DNA from: Pirellulaceae bacterium
Lineage (GTDB): Bacteria > Planctomycetota > Planctomycetia > Pirellulales > Pirellulaceae
Assembly (NCBI GenBank): GCA_020846515.1
Contig: JADLDX010000678.1
Location: forward strand, 1 to 8,882
Direction of reading: 5' to 3'
DNA length: 8,882 nucleotides
Each line of letters opens with the position of its first letter. Position 1 is the stretch's first letter. The notes beneath the pieces are model-generated. The model made no database searches and had not been told where the DNA came from. It saw only the letters and a list, made by a program, of their open reading frames with translations. A program made the translations under genes and the position numbers. This document shows, in pieces, positions 1-5,464 of the stretch.

Positions 1-92
1 AAAATTAGGATCTCAAGTAAGCGCGGCATTCCCTGTTCTTGCCGTTCAGCAGTGATCGCGAAACCATTGGGCCGAAATAGGATTAAAATTGA
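1..92. other. Left edge, no supported gene
   Basis: No convincing coding region is seen on either strand here. On the minus strand an ATG at 29 opens a frame that runs off the window, but only nine codons are visible and no spaced ribosome binding site precedes it. The stretch lies downstream of the AsmA-like gene and beyond the palindromic element. It is either the spacer before, or the very start of, the next gene. Confidence 0.5.
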
Positions 93-156
93 ACCACGGA
101 TAGCACGGATGACACGGATATTTTTCTTTATCAGTGCCATCCGTGAAATCCGTGGT
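93..156. repeat. Palindromic element of 9-bp units (3+3)
   Basis: The left arm is three tandem 9-mers, ACCACGGAT, AGCACGGAT and GACACGGAT (93-119). The right arm is three 9-mers, ATCAGTGCC, ATCCGTGAA and ATCCGTGGT (130-156), the inverted counterparts. A 10-base T-rich spacer (120-129) separates them. The outermost units pair perfectly, the middle ones pair over 7 of 9 positions, and the innermost differ at two positions. The result is a long hairpin with internal 9-bp periodicity. It begins 18 bases past the stop of the AsmA-like gene, so it may also help end that transcript, although no long U tract follows on either strand. I recall CACGGAT/ATCCGTG-type intergenic repeats from planctomycete and related genomes. 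That is memory, not a search result. Confidence 0.85.
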
Positions 157-173
157 CATAACCAGGATCGCAC

Positions 174-1637
174 TTATTTTCGTTTGAGTAGATCGCGCAG
201 CGCGTCGCGTACTGGCTGGCTCTTTTTGGCGGGCGGCTGATCGGACTGGGTTCCTGATGTCGATTTGTCGGCTTGACGACGCTGACGAATTTGTTGAATC
301 AAGTCGATGGCAGCGGCAATGCTCTCATCGGCTTTGCCTTCGGCCAGGCCTTCCATGGCGGCTACAACGCTGGCGGTGGCGGGCGCGTCGTCAGCGAGCG
401 TTTCTCGAATGACGCCTAACAATTGGGCGGCATCGCCACGCATGGCTTCCCAATTCAGCTTAGGATCGTTCAGCGTGCCGGTGATGGGCAACTGCAACGT
501 CGGTACGCCCAAACGCTGCACCTCTTCGCGCCTGGCCAATTGTTCGACGGGCACCGGAATATCAATAAACAGTTCCAGAGACTTGTCCTCAATACCTACT
601 GAACCACTGGTGGCCACTTGAAAGCGACTGTCCATCTTCGGCAAGCCAAAACGCAATCCCGAGTGATGCACGCGTTGATCGCCGACGGTCAAGTCGATCA
701 CCGAATCATCCACGAACACAATCTCATGTACGGGCTGCACCTTACGGGTCATGGCTACGAAATCCAACATCCGATTGACCGCCGGATGGCTCGGACCGCT
801 GCGCACTTCGTGCAGAGTCAAGCTCAATGCAGCCCGGCTATGGACCGGCGACGCGAGAGGTATGTCCACGTCGCCAACCGACAGCGAGACGCGGCCATCG
901 AACCAGGCTGATTTCGCCAAAAACGGAACGGCATGGCCTAGGCCAAGGTCGATTAGTTCTTTGGTAATCTGCACCTCATTGAGGATCTTGGTAGGCTTGA
1001 TTGTCAATCGCGAATCGCCTGACGCAGCTCGATAGCTGGCCTCGATATCCAGCGGCGGGACAACGACCAGCGGCTCCTGTGCCTCAGTCCGAAAAACCTG
1101 CGCCGAGAGTTGGCGAACGATTAACTCGATATCCACCGCTGGAGTTTGCCGATCGGACTTGTCCTCATGCGAACTGGACGTGTTCAGCGCCTGGATAACG
1201 CGTTGAAGATTACTGCCATCTTGCAACAGTTCCACCGCCACAGTCGGCTGGACGATTTCCAATCTTCCCAGCCTGCGCCCGCCGATCAGGTAGGCCAACA
1301 ACCCTCGGTCGGTTTGTATCTGCTTTACTGTCACCAGCGACGTGCCATCTCGGCCGGGATCGTTTAGTTGGATACCTTCCAATCGCAAGGGTGATAGCCA
1401 GCGCAAACGGACACTGTCGATAGTCAGTCGAAAGTTGTCTGCAGCCAAGCGGTCGATCAGGGGCTGATAGATCCAGCGTGAACCGATGATGGTTGGCAGA
1501 AAACCGATCACTGCCAACAGTACCACGCCCAGGGCCAACACCCAACGCCAGTACCTACGCTTGGCGACATGCTCGTGCAGCATCGTCGCAGCTGGAACAT
1601 CGGTAGGCGATGAAGTTGGCGCGGGGATGTCGGGCAT
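174..1637 (-). CDS. Membrane-anchored AsmA-like protein
   Basis: This encodes 487 residues. A short proline-rich N-terminus leads to a basic patch and one clear membrane segment at about residues 29-50. A long, mainly beta-type region follows, as in AsmA/TamB-like envelope proteins, which are inner-membrane anchored with a periplasmic beta-taco fold and are linked to lipid or outer-membrane homeostasis. The strongest signature is GTLNDPKLNW at about residues 387-396, preceded by LPIT, which resembles the GTLxDP motif common near the end of AsmA-like domains. The last 80 or so residues are a helical, charged and low-complexity tail ending in LLKRK. The start is the ATG 23 bases after the DUF2237 stop. 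No Shine-Dalgarno is seen, and Met19 is an alternative that keeps the membrane segment. Substrate and exact function are unknown. The family assignment rests on overall pattern and the C-terminal motif only. Confidence 0.65.
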   Translation of the reverse strand: MPDIPAPTSSPTDVPAATMLHEHVAKRRYWRWVLALGVVLLAVIGFLPTIIGSRWIYQPLIDRLAADNFRLTIDSVRLRWLSPLRLEGIQLNDPGRDGTSLVTVKQIQTDRGLLAYLIGGRRLGRLEIVQPTVAVELLQDGSNLQRVIQALNTSSSHEDKSDRQTPAVDIELIVRQLSAQVFRTEAQEPLVVVPPLDIEASYRAASGDSRLTIKPTKILNEVQITKELIDLGLGHAVPFLAKSAWFDGRVSLSVGDVDIPLASPVHSRAALSLTLHEVRSGPSHPAVNRMLDFVAMTRKVQPVHEIVFVDDSVIDLTVGDQRVHHSGLRFGLPKMDSRFQVATSGSVGIEDKSLELFIDIPVPVEQLARREEVQRLGVPTLQLPITGTLNDPKLNWEAMRGDAAQLLGVIRETLADDAPATASVVAAMEGLAEGKADESIAAAIDLIQQIRQRRQADKSTSGTQSDQPPAKKSQPVRDALRDLLKRK

Positions 1638-1660
1638 AGTTGGGCTGGTCCATTTAGTCT

Positions 1661-2029
1661 TTACTCTTCAACGGCATAGCGTTGTAGATCTTCTAAGTTG
1701 ACGAACTCGAGCACCGACATATGCGTGGCAGTTAGTTTGACGCGTGGTGCCATATCAGCCTCGAAGGCCTCCTTCCAACGCAGGACGCACAAGCACCATT
1801 GGTCACCGGCCTTCAACCCCGGGAACTCGTACATTTCGTTCGGTGTGCTCAAGTCATTTCCGCACTGCTTCGAAAACAGCAGGAACTCATCGGTCATCTG
1901 CGCACACACGGTGTGCAGGCCGAGGTCCTCTGCGCCCGTGTTGCAGCAACCATCCCGGTAGAAACCTGTGATAGGATCCAAACTGCACTCTTCCAGGTCC
2001 GTGCCCAATACGTTCTTGGCTCGACGCAT
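1661..2029 (-). CDS. DUF2237 family protein
   Basis: This small protein of 122 residues matches the DUF2237 family along its whole length. The conserved blocks are KNVLGTDLEECSLDP (residues 5-19), GFYRDGCCNTGAEDLGLHTVC (22-42, with Cys28, Cys29, His39 and Cys42), the GNDLSTP block (57-63), FPGLKAGDQWCLC (69-81) and a closing ATHMSVLEFV-type segment. The many conserved cysteines and the histidine suggest metal binding or redox-active thiols, but I know of no established biochemical role. It has no signal peptide or membrane segment, so it is likely cytoplasmic. It starts 54 bases after the permease gene and ends 23 bases before the AsmA-like gene, consistent with co-transcription. No clear Shine-Dalgarno precedes the ATG. 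The conserved ARNVLG-like block begins within five residues of this start, which supports it. Confidence 0.9.
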   Translation of the reverse strand: MRRAKNVLGTDLEECSLDPITGFYRDGCCNTGAEDLGLHTVCAQMTDEFLLFSKQCGNDLSTPNEMYEFPGLKAGDQWCLCVLRWKEAFEADMAPRVKLTATHMSVLEFVNLEDLQRYAVEE

Positions 2030-2083
2030 ACTTCAGGTAACTTTTTTGAATAAGGAATCAAAATTGGCGAAAACACCGGGCGA

Positions 2084-3319
2084 CTATTCATAACGCAAGG
2101 CATCGATCGGATCCAATCGACTGGCGCGCCAGGCTGGGTAGTAACCGAAACCGATCCCCACCAACGCCGAGAAAACTAGCGCCCCGAGCGCCGCCAGGTA
2201 ACTTACGACGATTGGCCATGGACGTCCGGAGGAAACCGTATTAATGAGATTGGTCAGCCCTACAGCGGCCCCAATCCCGATCGCGACACCAATCACGCCT
2301 CCGATCATCGACAGCACCACGGATTCTACTAAAAACTGCATCAATATGTCGCGGGGGCGAGCGCCAACAGCCATGCGAATACCAATTTCACGGGTGCGCT
2401 CGGTAACCGAAACCAGCATGATATTCATAATGCCCACACCGCCTACCATCAACGAGACGCCCGCAATGGCTGCCAACAACATGGTCATGGTGCCCGTGAT
2501 GATTCCAAACACTTTGGCAATTTCAGTCGTATTGGCAACTTCAAAATCGGCAGGTTCGCCAGGGCCGATCGAATGGCGATCCAGCAGCAAAGAGTTGATC
2601 TCCATTTCGGCTGACTTCATGGACGTGGTCGAACGAGCCGAAGCGAGAATAAAATTGACGGTATCAAAGTTATCCCCCTGCAACCGCTTGCGCACCGTCG
2701 TGTATGGCATGATCAAGACATCGTCTTGATCCTCACCTACCATGCTGGCACCCTTGGCTTCTAATACACCGATGACTTCAAAGGGTATGTTCTTGACGCG
2801 AATCGTCTGACCGAGTGGATTACTGGTTTGAAACAAGTTCTTAACGACGGTCTGGCCTAGGACACAAACTTTATTGCCGCTGGCCACATCGCGTTGGCTG
2901 AGGAAGGTTCCTAGCCGTACGTTCCAATTGCGAACGATCGTGAACGTCTCGTCAACGCCCAACATCTCTCGGGCAGTCCAATTGCTGTTTCCGTAGATAG
3001 CCGGTGCAGTTGTAACCACCACAGGTGTCGCGGCTAGTACGCTTGGGCATTCTTTTTCCATCGCCTTGGCATCGGCTGGCTTGAGCGACTGTATCTGACT
3101 GCGCACACCGCCACGGGTCTGTTCATTGCCGGGGATAACCACGATGAAGTTGGTACCCAAGTTGGCAAACTCGCCTTGCACCAGTTCCGTAGCTGACATA
3201 CCGACGGACACCATGGCCGTCACTGCCGCGATGCCGATCACCACCCCCAGGATCGTTAACCCAGCTCGCATCTTGTTCTTGGCCAGCGCCCGAAGGGCAA
3301 TTCGTAGCGTCGCATTCAT
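2084..3319 (-). CDS. MacB/FtsX-type ABC transporter permease
   Basis: This 411-residue inner-membrane protein has the classic MacB permease layout. A basic N-terminus and first membrane helix (about 19-41) are followed by a large periplasmic MacB_PCD-like domain (about 42-270) and three C-terminal helices (about 275-302, 333-357, 370-391). Family hallmarks are GGVGIMNIMLVSVTERTREI, with IGIRMAVGAR directly after it, in the cytoplasmic coupling region, and the terminal YYPAWRASRLDPIDALRYE. Such permeases pair with an ABC ATPase and work as mechanotransmitters for efflux or for moving lipoproteins or peptides. The ATPase is not fused, and none is encoded on either side within this window, so the partner must lie elsewhere. 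The start fits the family N-terminus well (MNATLRIALRALAKNKMRAGLT). There is no strong Shine-Dalgarno. Substrate is unknown; macB-like in fold, but true MacB function is not implied. Confidence 0.92.
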   Translation of the reverse strand: MNATLRIALRALAKNKMRAGLTILGVVIGIAAVTAMVSVGMSATELVQGEFANLGTNFIVVIPGNEQTRGGVRSQIQSLKPADAKAMEKECPSVLAATPVVVTTAPAIYGNSNWTAREMLGVDETFTIVRNWNVRLGTFLSQRDVASGNKVCVLGQTVVKNLFQTSNPLGQTIRVKNIPFEVIGVLEAKGASMVGEDQDDVLIMPYTTVRKRLQGDNFDTVNFILASARSTTSMKSAEMEINSLLLDRHSIGPGEPADFEVANTTEIAKVFGIITGTMTMLLAAIAGVSLMVGGVGIMNIMLVSVTERTREIGIRMAVGARPRDILMQFLVESVVLSMIGGVIGVAIGIGAAVGLTNLINTVSSGRPWPIVVSYLAALGALVFSALVGIGFGYYPAWRASRLDPIDALRYE

Positions 3320-3335
3320 GAGGTTGCAGGCAGTT

Positions 3336-3364
3336 AGTACGTGAATCAGCAGGTCAAACGTACT
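3336..3364 (-). promoter_or_regulatory. 7-bp inverted repeat upstream of permease start
   Basis: AGTACGT (3336-3342) and ACGTACT (3358-3364) are perfect inverted copies with a 15-base spacer. The element ends 16 bases before the permease ATG, on the far side from a TAGAAT -10-like box. It could be a 5' UTR hairpin or an operator for a dimeric regulator. A repeat this short in such a region could also arise by chance. Confidence 0.3.
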
Positions 3365-3413
3365 CTGTATTCTAGTCGATTTTTGCTTTTCCAGAGTCTG
3401 ATGCGGCTGATTA

Positions 3414-3493
3414 GAAGCGGCACGGGGCGAGCCGTCCGGTACCGACGTTGATTTGCTAGGAAACTCACCGTACGGCTTGCGCCGTTACGCTAC
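3414..3493. repeat. Long imperfect inverted repeat
   Basis: The 27-base arms at 3414-3440 and 3467-3493 match as reverse complements at 21 of 27 positions, with a 26-base loop. The best block is GCCGTCCGGT (3431-3440) against ACCGTACGGC (3467-3476), 9 of 10. The outer AGCG/CGCT block is also perfect. The element is GC-rich, lies in non-coding DNA and resembles REP-like or miniature palindromic repeats. No flanking target-site duplication was recognised. Confidence 0.65.
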
Positions 3494-3516
3494 AAATCCC
3501 GTTACTCTACAAATCG
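3483..3516. repeat. Tandem 17-bp repeat, two copies
   Basis: CGTTACGCTACAAATCC (3483-3499) is followed directly by CGTTACTCTACAAATCG (3500-3516), identical at 15 of 17 positions. The first copy overlaps the right arm of the long inverted repeat at 3414-3493, so both may belong to one repeat family. Confidence 0.75.
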
Positions 3517-3536
3517 AAGAAAAGTGAGTGCCGCTC

Positions 3537-3548
3537 GGGCGTTAGCCC
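3537..3548. repeat. GGGC-GTTA-GCCC hairpin
   Basis: This is a 4-bp GC stem with a GTTA loop. TTAGCC inside it (3542-3547) can alternatively pair with GGCTAA at 3559-3564, so two structures compete. GGGCTAACGCCC-type sequences are, from memory, recurrent in planctomycete intergenic DNA. That has not been checked by a search. Confidence 0.45.
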
Positions 3549-3575
3549 ATGGTTTCCCGGCTAAGTCGCTGCGAG

Positions 3576-3594
3576 ATTGCCTACCCTAGGCAAT
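3576..3594 (-). terminator. 8-bp perfect hairpin after flgJ
   Basis: ATTGCCTA (3576-3583) and TAGGCAAT (3587-3594) form a perfect 8-bp stem around a 3-base loop, 83 bases downstream of the flgJ stop. Its position after the last flagellar gene suggests transcript termination or 3' end protection. No U tract follows on the minus strand, so a canonical intrinsic terminator is not shown. Confidence 0.4.
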
Positions 3595-3677
3595 TTGTGG
3601 GTTCGCTGGGACGTTTTTATTGGCCGGATGCCGCCGCCGGGTACTTTGTTTCGTGGGGGAAAACGTACGAGCGGGAA

Positions 3678-4115
3678 TCAGCCCTGACTTCGGCCCAATT
3701 GGAAGAGTTCAAACATGGGGTCGGCGATCGTTTGGGCAGACGCTTCGCTCAGGTGCTCAGTCATCATCTGATCAAACTGCCCTTGGAAAATTTCTTCCGC
3801 TCGGCCGCCATTGAAATAGGCGGCGCCTTTTTGTGAGGTGCGCAGCGATTTAATGAGTTCAGAAAAGAAAGTTTGCCCCACGAACTCTTGAAATTTTTCA
3901 CGCAGTGGCTCTTCCGCCCCCGAGTTACCGGCGAGCCCAGCACGCTCTGTAAACGCAGATGGCTCAGCGAACTCAGGCTGCAACGTGAACGCAGTTTGGC
4001 GTTGCAGTTCATCGCCTTTGGATTGTAGGCCATCACCGGCAGAAACTGGATGCGATCCTGCCAGGCCCGACTGGGGCTGGGGCAAGTTCAGGCTGGATGC
4101 CGATCCGATCTGCAT
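3678..4115 (-). CDS. flgJ: Rod-binding protein FlgJ, single-domain
   Basis: From the preferred ATG the product is 145 residues. The N-terminal half is low-complexity and rich in Ser, Gln and Pro. The C-terminal half matches the FlgJ rod-binding domain: LREKFQEFVGQTFFSELIKSLR, then an EEIFQGQFDQMM block, then a LSEASAQTIADPMFEL block. This domain helps the rod assemble in the periplasm. The peptidoglycan hydrolase domain fused in enterobacterial FlgJ is absent, as in many single-domain homologues, so a separate enzyme would have to open the wall. I chose ATG 4115 because AAGG sits 6 bases upstream. A GTG at 4151 would add 12 residues and keep the frame, but lies inside a 12-bp tandem repeat. 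It is the last gene of the flagellar cluster here, after flgI. Sequence divergence makes the symbol slightly less certain than for its neighbours. Confidence 0.85.
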   Translation of the reverse strand: MQIGSASSLNLPQPQSGLAGSHPVSAGDGLQSKGDELQRQTAFTLQPEFAEPSAFTERAGLAGNSGAEEPLREKFQEFVGQTFFSELIKSLRTSQKGAAYFNGGRAEEIFQGQFDQMMTEHLSEASAQTIADPMFELFQLGRSQG

Positions 4116-4141
4116 AATTGACCTTGCATGCTTCTGGCCAG

Positions 4142-4189
4142 AGTTAGCCACAAAGTTGGCAAACTACTTGGCCACAAAATTGGCCACCG
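4142..4189. repeat. Degenerate 12-bp tandem repeat, four units
   Basis: Four contiguous 12-mers, AGTTAGCCACAA, AGTTGGCAAACT, ACTTGGCCACAA and AATTGGCCACCG, follow the consensus ANTTGGCCACAA. They lie between flgI and the preferred flgJ start. On the minus strand the repeat is in phase with flgJ codons, but a TAG in the second unit read (4166-4164) blocks extension of the frame. Confidence 0.7.
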
Positions 4190-4198
4190 CGTGGCGAA

Positions 4199-4228
4199 TA
4201 ATAAGTCGTACCAACTATGGACTTATTA
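4199..4228 (-). promoter_or_regulatory. Stem-loop at the flgI stop codon
   Basis: TAATAAGTC (4199-4207) and GACTTATTA (4220-4228) form a perfect 9-bp AT-rich stem with a 12-base loop. The upstream arm, in minus-strand sense, includes the flgI TAA stop. It could act as an intercistronic structure that sets the flgI to flgJ expression ratio or protects the flgI message. No U tract is present. Confidence 0.4.
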
Positions 4229-5377
4229 CTGGATTACCAATTCGCCGAACAGGTCACCCTTTTGTTTAAGTGCTTTGATGATGGCGATAACATCTTGACT
4301 GGGGACGTTCAGTGCATTCAAGGCGTCGACCAGGTTCTTTAGCTTGGGTCGTGGTTGAGGATTTTCAATGTCCATGCCGACGAAGCTCTTCTGCCCCGCG
4401 CGGGCTTCGATGCTCAGGTTCTTGTGATTGATGGCCACTGGCGAAATCATGACATCTTCGCCGATGATGATCACGCCCTCCCGTTCGTTGATCACCACGC
4501 GTTTCTTGTTCTGGATGTTCGGTAGTGGCATTTCCATCAAAAATGCTACGAACGCCACCGGTCGATCGCGATAGTAAGATGGAATGGTGACTTCGATGTG
4601 CACAGGATCACGCGCCTTAGCGAGCAATTGGAAGTTGGAAGTTTGTACAGCTTGCTCAGGCGGAATGTTCGCGCCTCCGGTCAGGCCCGTGTTGTTCAGT
4701 TCGTTGATTAAGTCTTCGATGTACTGGGCTGTGTTAAAACTGCTGACATCTTTGTCGAGGACGAGCGTAATCTTGTCATCTTTCACAAATTGATTCTGGA
4801 CCGTAGCCTCCATCTTGCAGCCGCGATAAATCGAAGCGGTCGTCGGCACTCGCGGATCTGGAATCGTCAGTTTCCCTTGTGCCAGACCGTAGACAGCCTG
4901 CTGACCCGCATTTGGTCCCAGTACGGGTGACAGGACCAGGGTGCCACCTTCTAGACTCTTGGCGAATATAGCACTGATGGTGCATTCAAGTTGATCGCCC
5001 TGCTGCGCGCCTTGTGGAGGTATGGTGGCCTGGATAAAGACTAGCGCGGCATTGCCTGCTTTCTCGACATCCGAAAGATTCAACTGCCCACTGGCGTCCG
5101 TCCCAATCTGACCACCCATGCGTTGCATGGCCGTGGCCAACGCGACCGCCGTTGGTTTGGAAGCATCGTCGCCGGTGCCTTTCAGTCCCACCACCAGGCC
5201 GTAGCCTTGCAGCGTATTCTCTTCTTGGCCTTTTAATCGACAGACATCGCGTAGCAACAATTGATTGTCGGCAGCGTCGATCGATGACAACCCACTGGCG
5301 GTGATCCACCATAGGACAAGGGCCCTGATAAGGCACCGAGTTGTGATGCGCTGCGTTAAATTGAGATTCAATTCCAT
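4226..5377 (-). CDS. flgI: Flagellar P-ring protein FlgI
   Basis: The 383-residue product forms the P ring around the rod in the peptidoglycan layer. A Sec-type signal peptide with a hydrophobic core (about 16-30) and likely cleavage after SSIDA (residue 35) is followed by conserved FlgI blocks: LLLRDVCRLKG, GYGLVVGLKGTGDD (58-71), a VLDKDVSSFNTA region, VVINEREGVIIIGEDVMISPVA and the C-terminal LVDALNALNVPSQDVIAIIKALK. Length is slightly above the enterobacterial protein, mostly at the N-terminus. The start is well fixed: between the in-frame TGA at 5467-5465, which is the flgH stop, and this ATG there is no ATG, GTG or TTG codon. No Shine-Dalgarno is visible. It lies 87 bases after flgH and depends functionally on FlgA, also encoded here, for ring polymerisation. 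Confidence 0.97.
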   Translation of the reverse strand: MELNLNLTQRITTRCLIRALVLWWITASGLSSIDAADNQLLLRDVCRLKGQEENTLQGYGLVVGLKGTGDDASKPTAVALATAMQRMGGQIGTDASGQLNLSDVEKAGNAALVFIQATIPPQGAQQGDQLECTISAIFAKSLEGGTLVLSPVLGPNAGQQAVYGLAQGKLTIPDPRVPTTASIYRGCKMEATVQNQFVKDDKITLVLDKDVSSFNTAQYIEDLINELNNTGLTGGANIPPEQAVQTSNFQLLAKARDPVHIEVTIPSYYRDRPVAFVAFLMEMPLPNIQNKKRVVINEREGVIIIGEDVMISPVAINHKNLSIEARAGQKSFVGMDIENPQPRPKLKNLVDALNALNVPSQDVIAIIKALKQKGDLFGELVIQ

Positions 5378-5464
5378 GTTGGCGGTGCAGTGTATGTGTG
5401 GTGACTGTGTAGTAACTGTGGAATGTCTCTGATGGAAGAGCTGGCGATGGTCGATGCCTGCGGA

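Larger units (their letters stand above)
3320..3677. other. Structured intergenic region between flgJ and permease
   Basis: I see no gene in these 358 bases; open frames here are short or are shadows running into flgJ. The region contains several repeat and hairpin elements, listed separately. Going with minus-strand transcription, it should hold the end of the flagellar transcript and the promoter of the permease gene. A TAGAAT sequence (3374-3369, minus strand) resembles a -10 box about 50 bases upstream of the permease ATG. No convincing -35 box lies at the right distance, so I do not call a promoter. Confidence 0.6.

Noticed and set aside
1..29. Start of another minus-strand gene at ATG 29
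   Set aside because: Only nine codons are visible, and the purine-rich stretch before it is too close to the ATG to serve as a ribosome binding site.
93..156. CRISPR-like reading of the 9-bp units
   Set aside because: The units are contiguous 9-mers with no unique spacers, arranged as a mirrored palindrome, and no cas genes are near.
2244..2729. Plus-strand open frame of 161 codons opposite the permease gene
   Set aside because: It lies wholly antisense to a clearly conserved coding sequence, is rich in Ile, Met, Pro and Thr as expected from the reverse of permease codons, and resembles no family I know.
3320..3413. Sigma-70 promoter for the permease gene
   Set aside because: TAGAAT is a fair -10 match, but no -35 hexamer sits about 17 bases upstream; TTGACC nearby has no -10 at suitable spacing.
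3549..3836. Plus-strand open frame of 95 codons at the flgJ end
   Set aside because: More than half overlaps flgJ in antisense, there is no ribosome binding site and the product shows no family pattern.
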